Source: CAVSRC01 sp963782045 (lineage in GTDB: Bacteria; Pseudomonadota; Alphaproteobacteria; Rhizobiales; Kaistiaceae). From it: a stretch of 64,000 nucleotides of DNA. The notes beneath the pieces are model-generated. The model was not told the DNA's origin, did no database searches, and worked only from the letters and a program-made list of their open reading frames with translations. Location of the stretch: NCBI GenBank assembly GCA_963782045.1, contig CAWAIR010000036.1, positions 37,167 through 101,166 on the forward strand, read 5' to 3'. The first letter of the stretch is position 1. Each line of letters starts with the position of its first letter. Below are positions 35,949-44,619 of the stretch, one piece after another. A program made the position numbers and the translations under genes.

Positions 35949-36965
35949 ATGCGCATTGCCGTCTTCAGCACCAAACCCTACGACCGCGTCTTCCTGCGCG
36001 AGGCGGCGGCGCGGACCGACCACCAGCTCGAATTCCTCGAACCGCATCTCGACCGCGCCACGGTCCGCCTGGCGGAAGGGTTCCCAGCGGTCTGCGTCTT
36101 CGTCAACGACAACCTCGACGCGGAGGTGCTGGAGGCGCTCGCTGCCGGCGGTACGCGCCTGGTGGCGCTCCGCGCCGCCGGCTTCAACAATGTCGACCTG
36201 GAAGCGGCCGAGCGGCTCGGGCTCACAGTCGTCCGCGTGCCCGCCTATTCCCCGCACGCGGTCGCCGAGTTCACCATCGGTCTGCTGCTGGCGCTCGACC
36301 GGCGCATCCACCGCGCCTGGATGCGCGTGCGCGACAACAACTTCGCGTTGGAGGGCCTGATCGGCCACGACCTCCACGGCAAGACGGTTGGCATCGTCGG
36401 CACCGGCCGCATCGGCGCGCTGGTGGCGCGCATCCTTCGCTTCGGCTTCGGCTGCGAGGTGCTCGCCTCCGACCGCTACCAAGTCGAGGAGCTGAAGCGG
36501 ATCGGCGTCGGCTATACCAGCGTCGACACGCTGATCGCCCGTTCCGACATCATCACCCTGCACTGCCCGCTGACGCCGGAAACCCACCATCTCATCGGCG
36601 AGGCGGCAATCGCCCGGGCCAAGCGTGGCTTTCTCCTCATCAACACCAGCCGCGGCGCCCTGATCGATGCCGAGGCGGTGATCGCGGGGCTGAAGTCCGG
36701 CCAGATCGGCGGCGTCGCGCTCGACGTCTACGAGCAGGAGGCCGACCTCTTCTTCGAGGACCTGTCCAACGAGATCATCCAGGACGACGTCTTCCAGCGG
36801 CTGCTGACCTTCCCCAACGTGCTGATCACCGGCCACCAGGCCTTCTTTACCGAGGAAGCGCTGCGGGCGATCGCCGAGACCACCATGGCCAACATTGCGG
36901 AGGAGGAGGCCGGCCGCGCCTCGCCCAACCGGGTGCTGCGCGAGAAGGTCGCCGCCCGGCCATGA
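35949..36965 (+). CDS. D-lactate-dehydrogenase-type 2-hydroxyacid dehydrogenase
   Basis: 338 residues. The sequence follows the NAD-dependent D-LDH (LdhA) pattern: LRAAGFNNVDLEAAERLG, the Rossmann motif GIVGTGRIG, LHCPLTPETHHLI, the catalytic Arg in LINTSRGALID, Glu in YEQEADLFFED, and His in GHQAFFTEEA. It interconverts D-lactate and pyruvate or a similar 2-hydroxyacid pair. In the LdhA family the FFED phrase and the following EIIQDDVFQRLL are typical. The stop overlaps the ATG of the 32-codon fragment downstream (ATGA at 36962-36965). It is divergent from the PLP enzyme gene. Confidence 0.92.
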   Translation: MRIAVFSTKPYDRVFLREAAARTDHQLEFLEPHLDRATVRLAEGFPAVCVFVNDNLDAEVLEALAAGGTRLVALRAAGFNNVDLEAAERLGLTVVRVPAYSPHAVAEFTIGLLLALDRRIHRAWMRVRDNNFALEGLIGHDLHGKTVGIVGTGRIGALVARILRFGFGCEVLASDRYQVEELKRIGVGYTSVDTLIARSDIITLHCPLTPETHHLIGEAAIARAKRGFLLINTSRGALIDAEAVIAGLKSGQIGGVALDVYEQEADLFFEDLSNEIIQDDVFQRLLTFPNVLITGHQAFFTEEALRAIAETTMANIAEEEAGRASPNRVLREKVAARP

Positions 36966-37060
36966 CCGCCATCCCCAACCATTACCGGATCGCGGCCATC
37001 GGCGGCGACGGCATCGGCCCCGAAGTGGTCGCCGCGGCCATCGAGGCCGCGGGGGACTGA
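36962..37060 (+). pseudogene. N-terminal remnant of an isocitrate/isopropylmalate/tartrate-dehydrogenase-family gene
   Basis: A 32-codon frame begins MTAIPNHYRIAAIGGDGIGP and ends with TGA. The phrase GGDGIGPEVVAAAIEAA is the N-terminal NAD(P)-binding start of the isocitrate/isopropylmalate/tartrate dehydrogenase family, normally about 350 residues long. Nothing resembling the rest of such a protein follows in any frame. It overlaps the upstream dehydrogenase as ATGA, so the intact ancestor was probably translationally coupled to it. This looks like a deletion remnant. Confidence 0.75.
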
Positions 37061-37565
37061 TCCCCGGCCAGGCCCGAATTTGTCAGCAGGAAACGGCCGA
37101 AAGGCGCGCCGTTTTTGACATTGACCGCCCGATCCCTATGCTGTGCCTCGCCGTCGCTTGTTCGGGACCTGGCCCCTCTTCGCTGCGTTCGACGGCCGTT
37201 CGTGCCGGGAGTGAGCCCGAAAAGTTGCTTCCCGCGCGCCCCTGGTGTGTTTCGGCGGCGGGATTCGCCCCCCAAGCGCTTCTTCAGCGCCCAGTGGAGG
37301 ATTGAGAAAAGCAGCCCCGGAGACCGGGAAGGCTTCCGACGAAATCTGCGGCACGGCGCCGGATGCGGTGTGCCGCGCTTTTGCGTCTTTGACTTCATCG
37401 GGCCGCAACCTATCTTTCGCGCGGGCTCCCGGCAGGTCGGGCAGCCCGGGCCCGTCAGCCTTCTGATCGGCGGGTCGCCGCGGACAAGAATTTTGACGAT
37501 TGCTGCGGCTTGCAGGGGGGCCTTCGTCCCGCTTCGGCCGCGCCGCCAACGGAGGACATACCCCC
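37061..37565 (+). promoter_or_regulatory. 505-base region with promoter and long leader before the betaine importer
   Basis: No gene is supported: the open frames are GC-skew shadows without a plausible protein. A promoter-like pair is TTGACA (37115-37120), 16 bases, TATGCT (37137-37142). If used, it gives a leader of about 415 bases before the ATG at 37566, long enough for a structured regulatory element, but I recognise no known riboswitch. CGGAGGACA just before the start is the ribosome-binding site. Confidence 0.45.
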
Positions 37566-38483
37566 ATGAAATTCGCTTTGAAGATCGCCGCCGCCGCGCT
37601 CGGCCTCAGCCTCGTCGCCGGCCCGGCGCTGGCCGCCGGCGACACCGTCGTCGTCGCTTCCAAGATCGACACCGAGGGCGGGCTCCTCGGCAACATCATC
37701 CTGCAGGTGCTCGATCATGCCGGCATCCCGACGGAGAACAAGGTTCAGCTCGGCCCCACCAAGATCGTGCGCACCGCGCTGCTCTCCGGCGAGGTCGACA
37801 TCTATCCGGAATACACCGGCAACGCCGGTTTCTTCTTCAACGTTTCCGACGACCCGGCGTGGAAGAACGCCCAGGCAGGCTACGAGAAGGCCAAGGAACT
37901 CGACAAGGCCAACAACATCGTCTGGCTGCAGCCGGCGCCGGCCAACAACACCTGGGCGATCGCCGTGCGCAAGGACGTCGCCGACAAGAACAACCTCAAG
38001 ACCATGGAAGACTTCGGCAAGTGGGTCGCCGGCGGCGGCACGGTGAAGCTCGCCGGCTCCGCCGAGTTCGTCGAGAGCCCGGCGGCGCTGCCCGCCTTCC
38101 AGACCGCCTACGGCTTCAAGCTCACCGCCGACCAGCTTCTCGTCTTCTCCGGCGGCGACACCGCCGCCACCGAGAAGGCGGCGGCCGAGCAGACCTCCGG
38201 CGTCAACGCCGCCATGGCCTATGGCACCGACGGCCAGCTCGCCGCGCTCGGCCTTGTCGTGATGGACGACACCAAGGGCGTGCAGCCGGTCTATGAGCCG
38301 GCGCCGACCGTGCGCCAGGCCACGCTCGACAAATACCCGCAGATCAAGGACCTGCTCGATCCGGTGTTCAAAACGCTGACCCTGGAAACGCTGCAGACCC
38401 TCAACGCCAAGATCGCGGTCGACGGCGAGGACGCCAAGAAGGTCGCGACCGACTATCTGACCGAAAAGGGATTCCTCAAATAG
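37566..38483 (+). CDS. yehZ: Glycine-betaine-type ABC transporter binding protein (YehZ/OsmF-like)
   Basis: 305 residues, the same length as E. coli YehZ. A signal peptide is evident (LKIAAAALGLSLVAGPALA). The OpuAC-type binding fold is visible: VVVASKIDTEGGLLGNIILQ, TKIVRTALLSGEVDIYPEYTGN, AAMAYGTDGQLAALGLVVM and DLLDPVFKTLTLETLQTLNAKI. E. coli YehZ is a low-affinity betaine-like binder induced by osmotic and stationary stress, so the ligand here is only presumed. It is the first gene of a four-gene operon in the order yehZ-yehY-yehX-yehW. Confidence 0.92.
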   Translation: MKFALKIAAAALGLSLVAGPALAAGDTVVVASKIDTEGGLLGNIILQVLDHAGIPTENKVQLGPTKIVRTALLSGEVDIYPEYTGNAGFFFNVSDDPAWKNAQAGYEKAKELDKANNIVWLQPAPANNTWAIAVRKDVADKNNLKTMEDFGKWVAGGGTVKLAGSAEFVESPAALPAFQTAYGFKLTADQLLVFSGGDTAATEKAAAEQTSGVNAAMAYGTDGQLAALGLVVMDDTKGVQPVYEPAPTVRQATLDKYPQIKDLLDPVFKTLTLETLQTLNAKIAVDGEDAKKVATDYLTEKGFLK

Positions 38484-38551
38484 CCGCGACCGACAGCGGC
38501 CGGGCCGCGCGTCCGGCGAACGGAACCAATGCGACCGATGCAAGGGAAGAG

Positions 38552-39712
38552 GTGGCCTTTAGCCGGGTCACCTTTTTCCTTGTCGCAGTCGTGCTTGCCG
38601 GCGTGCTCAGTCTCGGCTTCGTCGGCTTTGCGCCGAACCGCATCCTGACGCCGAAGGCGATCGCGCTGTGGGACGCCAACGCGCCCGTTTGGATGGCCGC
38701 AATGGCGGCGGGTTTCGTGCTGCTCGTCGCCGGCGGGCTCTGGCGGCCGCGCATCGCCGGCGAGGCGATCACGCTCATCGGGGCCGTGCTTCTGTTCCTG
38801 GCCGATTTCCTCGCCGCCGGCACCGCCGCCACCCATATCATCGCCGGCGCGTCGAGCAGCGCCGCGCGGGTGTCGCTTGGCGGCGCCTTCTGGGTGGTGC
38901 TGGTCGCCTCGGCTCTGGCGGTCGCCGAGAGCCTGCGGCACTTCCGCAAGGCCATATGGCTGCACACGCTCGTCGGCTTCGGCATCATCGCAGTTCTCGC
39001 CGCCTTCGCCATGCGCGGCTGGTTCGATCACCTGTCTCTGGTCCATGAATGGTCGATCCGCCGCGAGGAATACAATCTCGCGCTGGTTCGCCACATCGTC
39101 CTGGTGCTTTCCGCGCTTGCGCTGGCGCTCGTCATCGGCGTGCCGCTCGGCATGCTCGCCAGTACCAGACCGGAACGGTCTGGCCGCATCTTCTCGGTGC
39201 TGAACCTCATCCAGACCATCCCTTCTATCGCCCTCTTCGGCCTGCTCATCGGGCCGCTCACCACGGTTTCCGACTGGCTGCCGTTCCTGCGCTCGATCGG
39301 CGTGCGCGGCATCGGCTTCACCCCGGCGCTGATCGCTTTGACGCTCTACGGGCTGCTGCCAATCGCCCGCAACACGGAAGCCGGGTTGAAGAGCGTGCCG
39401 ACCTCGGCCATCGACACCGCCCGCGGCATGGGCATGACGCCGTTCCAGGTCATGGCCTGGGTACAGATCCCGCTTGGCCTGCCGGTGCTGCTGGCGGGCT
39501 TGCGCATCGTCACGGTGCAGCTCGTCGGCTTGACCGTGGTCGCCGCTCTCATCGGCGCCGGCGGCTTCGGCAGCTTCGTCTTCATCGGCCTCGGCCAGAC
39601 CGCCACCGATCTCGTGCTCCTCGGCGCGCTCTCCGCCATCCTCCTGGCGCTTGCCGCCGACGTCCTTCTCCGCCTGCTGACGCTCGCCGCGACCAGGGCC
39701 ATAAGCTCATGA
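38552..39712 (+). CDS. yehY: Glycine-betaine-type ABC permease (YehY-like)
   Basis: 386 residues from GTG 38552, almost exactly the length of E. coli YehY (385). An N-terminal extension has about 4-5 hydrophobic segments not found in the short permease, and the C-terminal BPD_transp_1 domain contains LIQTIPSIALFGLLIGPL, LIALTLYGLLPIARNTEAGL, and the EAA loop region AIDTARGMGMTPFQVMAWVQIPL. The preceding AAGGGAAGAG is the likely ribosome-binding site. The stop overlaps the ATPase start (ATGA at 39709-39712). Confidence 0.92.
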   Translation: MAFSRVTFFLVAVVLAGVLSLGFVGFAPNRILTPKAIALWDANAPVWMAAMAAGFVLLVAGGLWRPRIAGEAITLIGAVLLFLADFLAAGTAATHIIAGASSSAARVSLGGAFWVVLVASALAVAESLRHFRKAIWLHTLVGFGIIAVLAAFAMRGWFDHLSLVHEWSIRREEYNLALVRHIVLVLSALALALVIGVPLGMLASTRPERSGRIFSVLNLIQTIPSIALFGLLIGPLTTVSDWLPFLRSIGVRGIGFTPALIALTLYGLLPIARNTEAGLKSVPTSAIDTARGMGMTPFQVMAWVQIPLGLPVLLAGLRIVTVQLVGLTVVAALIGAGGFGSFVFIGLGQTATDLVLLGALSAILLALAADVLLRLLTLAATRAISS

Positions 39713-40641
39713 TCTCATTTGAGGATATCACCAAGACCTTCCACGGCCACGCCGCCCTGGACGAGGCCTCCTTCACCGTCGCCAGCCACGAGTTCTGCAT
39801 GCTCGTCGGCCCCTCGGGCGCCGGCAAATCGACGGCGCTTCGCCTCGTCAACCGCCTGATCGTGCCGGACTCTGGCACCATCCGCATCGACGACGACGAC
39901 ATCGCCACCCTCGACCCGGTGACGCTCCGCCGCCGCCTCGGCTACGTTATCCAGTCGATCGGCCTGTTTCCCCACTGGAGCGTCGGCGACAACATCGCCA
40001 CCGTGCCGCGCCTGCTCGGCTGGCCGAAGAAGCGCATCGACGAGCGCATCGACGAGCTGATGACGCTGGTCGAGCTCGATCCGGCCACCTTCCGCGACCG
40101 TCGTCCGCACCAGCTCTCCGGCGGCCAGCAACAGCGCATCGGACTGGCGCGCGCGCTCGCCGCCGATCCCAACATCCTGTTGATGGACGAGCCCTTCGGC
40201 GCGCTCGATGCCGTCACCCGCGACACGCTGCAGACCGAGATGATCCGCATCCACGCGGCCACCGGCAAGACCATCCTCATGGTCACCCACGACATCGACG
40301 AGGCGGTGCGGCTCGGCCAGCGCATCGTCGTCTTCGAGGAGGGCAAGGTGGTTCAGGACGCCACGCCCGAGGAGGTGCTGGCCAATCCGGCCAACGATTT
40401 CGTCCGCGCGCTAGTCGGCGGCGAGGCGGCGAGCCTGCGCCTGCTCAAGGTGCGCCGCGTGCGCGACTGGCTGACCCGCGGGGGAAGCGCCGAAGGGGCG
40501 CCGATCGGCAGTGACGAGCACCTCGACATGGCGCTCGCCCGCATGCTCGGCACCGGCCGCGACGCGCTGCCCGTGGTCGACAGGACGGGGGCATCGCAGG
40601 GCACCATCGGCCTCAGCGACCTTCTCAGGAAGCACCCGTGA
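39709..40641 (+). CDS. yehX: Glycine-betaine-type ABC ATPase (YehX-like)
   Basis: 310 residues. Walker A is GPSGAGKST, then IQSIGLFPHWSV, signature LSGGQQQR, Walker B ILLMDEPFGALD, and the H-loop VTHDIDEA, all typical of OpuA/ProV-class ATPases. A C-terminal segment (DEHLDMALARML, DALPVVDRTGASQGTIGLSDLL) looks like half of a CBS-type regulatory region, consistent with YehX. It overlaps both neighbours by 4 bases, so all three cytoplasmic/membrane genes are tightly coupled. Confidence 0.94.
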   Translation: MISFEDITKTFHGHAALDEASFTVASHEFCMLVGPSGAGKSTALRLVNRLIVPDSGTIRIDDDDIATLDPVTLRRRLGYVIQSIGLFPHWSVGDNIATVPRLLGWPKKRIDERIDELMTLVELDPATFRDRRPHQLSGGQQQRIGLARALAADPNILLMDEPFGALDAVTRDTLQTEMIRIHAATGKTILMVTHDIDEAVRLGQRIVVFEEGKVVQDATPEEVLANPANDFVRALVGGEAASLRLLKVRRVRDWLTRGGSAEGAPIGSDEHLDMALARMLGTGRDALPVVDRTGASQGTIGLSDLLRKHP

Positions 40642-41408
40642 ACGGCACCGTCACCCTGCCGAGCGCCCGCCAGTCCGGCCGCTTCGCCTTCGCGCTCCTG
40701 CCGACGGCGCTGCTGATTGCGCTGGTCTTCGGCATGCCGGCGCTGCGGCCGCTGTTCCACGCCCTGTTTCCGGAGCTCCAGCGGCCGATCTACACCCGCG
40801 CCAGCTTCCTCACGCTCACCCTCTGGCACGTCGGCCTTGTGCTTGCCGCCACTATCCCCGTGGTGATCGCCGGGGTCGCCGCCGGCGTCTTCGTCACCCG
40901 CAAGGCCGGCCGCGAGTTTGCCGGCATCCTCGACACCGTCACCGCCATCGGCCAGACCTTTCCTCCGGCGGCGGTGCTTGCCCTTGCCGTACCACTTGCC
41001 GGCTACGGCGCCGCCCCCACCATCGTGGCGCTCATCGCCTACGGCATCCTGCCGGTGGTCGACAACACCATCGCCGGGCTCCGCGGGGTCTCGCCGGCGG
41101 CGCTGGGCGCCGCCGAGGGCATGGGGCTGACGCCCCGGCAGACGCTCCTCTGGGTCGAGCTGCCGCTCGCCGCGCCGGTGATTCTCGCCGGCGTGCGCAC
41201 CTCGGTCATCATCAACATCGGCACCGCCGCGATCGGCTCGACGGTCGGCGCGCTCAGCCTCGGCTCGCCGATCATCGAGGGCCTGTCCGGATCGAACACG
41301 GCCTATGTCATCCAGGGCGCCATCGTCGTCGGGCTGCTGGCGATCGCCACCGACCAGATCTTCGCCTTCGCCGACACCCGGCTCCGCCGCGCCTCGGGCA
41401 GGACCTGA
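40638..41408 (+). CDS. yehW: Glycine-betaine-type ABC permease (YehW-like)
   Basis: 256 residues from GTG 40638, overlapping the ATPase stop. It is a BPD_transp_1 permease with about 6 hydrophobic segments: TLTLWHVGLVLAATIPVVIAG, AIGQTFPPAAVLALAVPLAG, LIAYGILPVVDNTIAGLRG, and the EAA region GAAEGMGLTPRQTLLWVELPLAAP. It is the last gene of the yehZYXW-like operon. Four bases separate its stop from the convergent hydrolase gene, and no terminator is visible between them. Confidence 0.93.
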   Translation: MNGTVTLPSARQSGRFAFALLPTALLIALVFGMPALRPLFHALFPELQRPIYTRASFLTLTLWHVGLVLAATIPVVIAGVAAGVFVTRKAGREFAGILDTVTAIGQTFPPAAVLALAVPLAGYGAAPTIVALIAYGILPVVDNTIAGLRGVSPAALGAAEGMGLTPRQTLLWVELPLAAPVILAGVRTSVIINIGTAAIGSTVGALSLGSPIIEGLSGSNTAYVIQGAIVVGLLAIATDQIFAFADTRLRRASGRT

Positions 41409-41412
41409 AGCG

Positions 41413-42090
41413 TCAGTTGCTGCTCAGCCGCGTGCCGTAGCGGCGATAGAGCCCCAGCACTTCCTTGACCACGCGCTTATGGAAGGCCGGCTGCTTCTCG
41501 ATGTTGAGGTGGCCGATGGCCTCGTGCAGCGTGTCGATGTTGATGTTCTCGAGCTTTCCGTGGAAGTCCTTGCCGCCCGACAGCTTCTTGCCCACTCCGT
41601 CGGTCGCCCCATAGAAGTTGATCAGGTGGCGGACATTGCCCGGCACCGGCTGGCGGGCGGTGGCATCGAAGATGACGACGAGATCGACCGGGATCTTGTC
41701 GCGGCCGAGATGGGCCGCCATGGCGATCGCCGCGTCGGCGCCGAAGGAATGGCCGATGATGACGATGGGCCGCGCCGCCGCCTTGCTCTTCGCCCAGCGC
41801 TTCTCGATGGTGCCGGCCGGCCCCAGCCAGCCGCCATAGTTCATCACGGTGTTGGCAATGCCCTTCGCCTTGAGGTCGTCGGAGAGCGTGTTGAGCCCGG
41901 TCGAGAAGACGTTGAGCAGGCCGAGAAACAGATAGACGCTGCCCGGCGGCTGCGTCTTGGCGACCGCGAGCTCGACATTGCTCGCCGCCAGCGCTTCAAC
42001 CGGCCGCGCCCCCAGCGCCGCCATGCCGAGCACGACGGCCAGCGCGACGGCTCGGCCCCAGACACGGCCGTTCCTGACAATATCCAGCAT
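41413..42090 (-). CDS. Exported alpha/beta-hydrolase-like protein
   Basis: 225 residues. The N-terminus is signal-like (WGRAVALAVVLGMAALGARPVEALA). A serine-hydrolase elbow, IIGHSFGADAAIAMAAHLG, puts the nucleophile at about residue 115. A possible catalytic Asp lies in LVVIFDATA, and His in LHEAIGHLNIEK. The family resembles thioesterase/lipase-like proteins of Hyphomicrobiales; the substrate is unknown. The start at 42090 follows a GGGTGGA ribosome-binding site; the upstream ATG at 42135 lacks one. It probably acts in the periplasm. Confidence 0.75.
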   Translation of the reverse strand: MLDIVRNGRVWGRAVALAVVLGMAALGARPVEALAASNVELAVAKTQPPGSVYLFLGLLNVFSTGLNTLSDDLKAKGIANTVMNYGGWLGPAGTIEKRWAKSKAAARPIVIIGHSFGADAAIAMAAHLGRDKIPVDLVVIFDATARQPVPGNVRHLINFYGATDGVGKKLSGGKDFHGKLENINIDTLHEAIGHLNIEKQPAFHKRVVKEVLGLYRRYGTRLSSN

Positions 42091-42172
42091 GTTCCACCCC
42101 TCCACCAATAGCGCCCGTTCGCCTACGATACCCAAGCAGGCGCGGCGGGCAAGTACGTCGCGCAGGCAGAGG

Positions 42173-42757
42173 CTAGTAAATCCACGGAATGATGCGCGCC
42201 GTGCGTTTCATGTAGTCGCGATATTCGTCGCCGAAGGTCTCGATCATGACCCGTTCTTCCTGCGGCACCCGCATGAAGAACAGGATGCCGAAACCGAGCG
42301 GGCCGGCGAGCCCGGCGACCCAGTTCGGCAGGAGCAAGAGCTGGGCCAGCGCGAACAGCGTGAACGACGAATACATCGGGTGGCGGACGTAGGCGTAGAG
42401 GCCGTTGGTGACCAGCCTGTGCCCCTCGCGCAGTTCCAGCGTGATCGACCACATGCGGCCGAGCTGCTTGTGGGTGACGCGGAACAGCACCAGCGCGGCA
42501 ATGATCGTCAGCACGCCGATCCACGCCTGCACCGGGTTGAAGCCATAGTCGGCGAAGCTCGGCCAGCCGGTCGCCACGTAGACGACCGGGACGAGAACCT
42601 GGCCGATGCCGGCGATAGCGAGCAGCACAGCGTCGCGCGTGCCGCCCGCCGCGCGGGCGACGCCCATCTTCATGGCCCGCCGCTGAGCCGGGTAGCGTAT
42701 GATGAACCAGCCGACGATGCCGAGCAGGAAAACGATCTTGGCGACGAGCGGTGTCAT
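42173..42757 (-). CDS. Isoprenylcysteine carboxyl methyltransferase (ICMT/PEMT)-family membrane protein
   Basis: 194 residues with 5 or so hydrophobic segments (IVFLLGIVGWFII, AVLLAIAGIGQVLVPVVYVA, AWIGVLTIIAALVLF, YSSFTLFALAQLLLL, LAGPLGFGILFFM). The cofactor-binding C-terminus is conserved: GLYAYVRHPMYSSF, then RVPQEERVMIETFGDEYRDYMKRT. The RHPMY and EE...FGDEY positions form the S-adenosylmethionine site in this superfamily. Bacterial members methylate unknown small or lipid substrates. It is 82 bases upstream of the hydrolase on the same strand. Confidence 0.87.
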   Translation of the reverse strand: MTPLVAKIVFLLGIVGWFIIRYPAQRRAMKMGVARAAGGTRDAVLLAIAGIGQVLVPVVYVATGWPSFADYGFNPVQAWIGVLTIIAALVLFRVTHKQLGRMWSITLELREGHRLVTNGLYAYVRHPMYSSFTLFALAQLLLLPNWVAGLAGPLGFGILFFMRVPQEERVMIETFGDEYRDYMKRTARIIPWIY

Positions 42758-42874
42758 GGCTGAGGCAGTAGCGCAGACGCGGGCGCGACGGAAGGGGCCG
42801 CATTGCAGCGGGCTTGCCCTCCTGCCCCATTCCGTCGCATTACGGCCGCACTCTCGGTCGAGACGGATCCCTCC

Positions 42875-43453
42875 ATGCGCCGCGTTCTGGTCATTCTTGC
42901 CACCCTGCTGCCCGTTTTCCTCGCCTCCTGCGCCGGCGGCATTTCCGGCGCGCTTGGCGACATGTTGCAGAAGCCGGACGCCGCCCATCCCGGCACGGTG
43001 GACGCCGATGCGGCGGCTCGCCTTATCTCGCAATACCGCGTGGATCGCGGCCTCAAGCCGCTGAAGCTCGATCCGACGCTGATGAAGCTTGCCGCCGAGC
43101 ACGCCCACCGCATGGCCTCCATGGACCGCATGAGCCATTCGCTGCCGGGCGAAGGCAGCTTCGGCCAGCGCATGGCAGCCGGCGGCTTCCAGGCCGCCAT
43201 GGCGGCGGAGAACGTCGCCGCCGGCCAGAAGACGCTTGCCGATGTCTTCGAGGCCTGGCGCAAGTCGCCCGGCCACAATGCCAACATGCTCATCCCCAAC
43301 GTTTCGCTGATGGGGATCGCGGTCGCAGTCCAGCCGGGCGGCAAATACCACACTTACTGGTCGCTGGAGGTCGGCGAGCGCTACGTGCCGCCTGCCGGCG
43401 GCTACGGCGCGGGACCGGGGCCGGGCCCGGGCATCACCATTTACGGGCGCTAG
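42875..43453 (+). CDS. CAP-domain (SCP/PR1-like) lipoprotein
   Basis: 192 residues. The lipobox LASC (Cys at about 19) ends a short signal (RRVLVILATLLPVFLAS), so it is a probable lipoprotein. The CAP domain shows ISQYRVDRGLKPLKLDPTLMKLAAEHA, the His of MSHSLPGEG, AENVAAGQ and WRKSPGHNANML with the second His. These histidines form the CAP cavity. Bacterial CAP proteins are extracytoplasmic with mostly unknown function. The C-terminus has a Gly/Pro repeat (GAGPGPGPG). It is convergent with the acetyltransferase gene, 3 bases apart. Confidence 0.9.
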   Translation: MRRVLVILATLLPVFLASCAGGISGALGDMLQKPDAAHPGTVDADAAARLISQYRVDRGLKPLKLDPTLMKLAAEHAHRMASMDRMSHSLPGEGSFGQRMAAGGFQAAMAAENVAAGQKTLADVFEAWRKSPGHNANMLIPNVSLMGIAVAVQPGGKYHTYWSLEVGERYVPPAGGYGAGPGPGPGITIYGR

Positions 43454-43456
43454 GGA

Positions 43457-44617
43457 TCAGCCGAGCCGGTCGCGCAGCTGGCGGACATTGGCGCGCGCGG
43501 CGCGTTCCGCCCGCGCCGCCGCCAGCCCGATCGCAAAGAGCGTGCCGCCGCCGGGCGGTCCGATGACGACGGTGGCGATGCCCCGCCGCTCCGGCCACAG
43601 GGCGTCGATCATCGGATGATCGGCGGTGGCGCAGGAATTGATCAGCCGCACGGCCGGGTCCGAGAACAGGTGCGCCGGGGCATCGAGCATGAGCTGCACG
43701 CCCGGCGAATAGTGGGCATAGGCCTCGTCGTAGGCCGTCTTCCAGGTGTAGGCGGCCGCCCCAGCCACCAGGCTGACCACGATCGCTACCGGGTGGGCGC
43801 CGACCCTCAGCGAATCGATGCGCGCCTTGCCCGCCTCGGCGAGGTTGAACAGCGCCTCGCGCGAGAACGCCGCGGTCACCGCCGACGCGGCGAGCGCCGT
43901 CCCCTGGCGGCCCTTCCATCCGGCCTGTTCCAGCGCCAGGAACTCCTCGAAACGGGCGCGCACGCAATCCGGTTCGACGTCGCTCGCGAATGTCACTGCG
44001 CCCGTCTCGCCGAGACGGCGGAGTTGGCGGCCGAGCTCCTTGCGCTTGCCGCGCGGCAGCGCCGCACGGAGATTGGCTGCGCCCTCACCGCGCGTCAGCA
44101 TCGCGCGGCGGTGCGCACCGAGGAGCACAAGCGGCCGGCCGCTCCACGCCGCGGCGGCGCGGACCGCGTCGGCGACCGGGCCGTCGGTCGGCATCTCCGG
44201 CAGCACCAGGCTGAGGCCGGAATCCTCCGGCGCGAGCCCGGCCAGCAGGCGCGCCACCGTGCCGTCGGCATCGCCGGCCTCGATCAGCGGCTCGCCGAAG
44301 GGCGCGTATTTGTGTCTCCACAGGCGGATGGCCGGCGCGATCCGCCCGAGCCGCGTCCGCGTGAACGGCGCCAGTCCGGCGAGCCTCCCGGACGGGGCAC
44401 GGACGAGGGCCACGGCGACGTCGCCGCCCCCAAGGTGGGCGATCGCGGGAATCGCGAATTCGGGGTGGAAGAAGGCATTGCCGCTGTCCGGACGCGCGGC
44501 CAGCGCCGTCCACGCCCCGGCGATCGCGGCAAGCTCGCCCGCCGCCACCATCGTGACCGGCGCATCGCGCCCTGCGCGCACCGCCGCTCCGGAATGGGCA
44601 AGACCGGTGGCGGCCAT
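43457..44617 (-). CDS. BioF2/CelD-type GNAT-family protein
   Basis: 386 residues. The C-terminal half matches the BioF2-like acetyltransferase domain (Acetyltransf_6): RGKRKELGRQLRRLGETG, RFEEFLALEQAGWKGRQGTAL, IDSLRVGAHPVAIVVSLVAG, AYTWKTAYDEAYAHYSPGVQLMLD. Such proteins occur beside exopolysaccharide genes, which fits the flippase gene immediately upstream (44620). It may acetylate or aminoacylate a polysaccharide precursor, but this is inference. ATG 44617 is preferred. It starts 2 bases after the flippase stop on the same strand, so the two are clearly an operon. Confidence 0.8.
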   Translation of the reverse strand: MAATGLAHSGAAVRAGRDAPVTMVAAGELAAIAGAWTALAARPDSGNAFFHPEFAIPAIAHLGGGDVAVALVRAPSGRLAGLAPFTRTRLGRIAPAIRLWRHKYAPFGEPLIEAGDADGTVARLLAGLAPEDSGLSLVLPEMPTDGPVADAVRAAAAWSGRPLVLLGAHRRAMLTRGEGAANLRAALPRGKRKELGRQLRRLGETGAVTFASDVEPDCVRARFEEFLALEQAGWKGRQGTALAASAVTAAFSREALFNLAEAGKARIDSLRVGAHPVAIVVSLVAGAAAYTWKTAYDEAYAHYSPGVQLMLDAPAHLFSDPAVRLINSCATADHPMIDALWPERRGIATVVIGPPGGGTLFAIGLAAARAERAARANVRQLRDRLG

Positions 44618-44619
44618 GG

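Noticed and set aside
37061..37565. Known glycine or SAM riboswitch in the betaine-importer leader
   Set aside because: I could not find the conserved core sequences of these classes. A covariance-model scan would decide it; a significant hit would overturn this.
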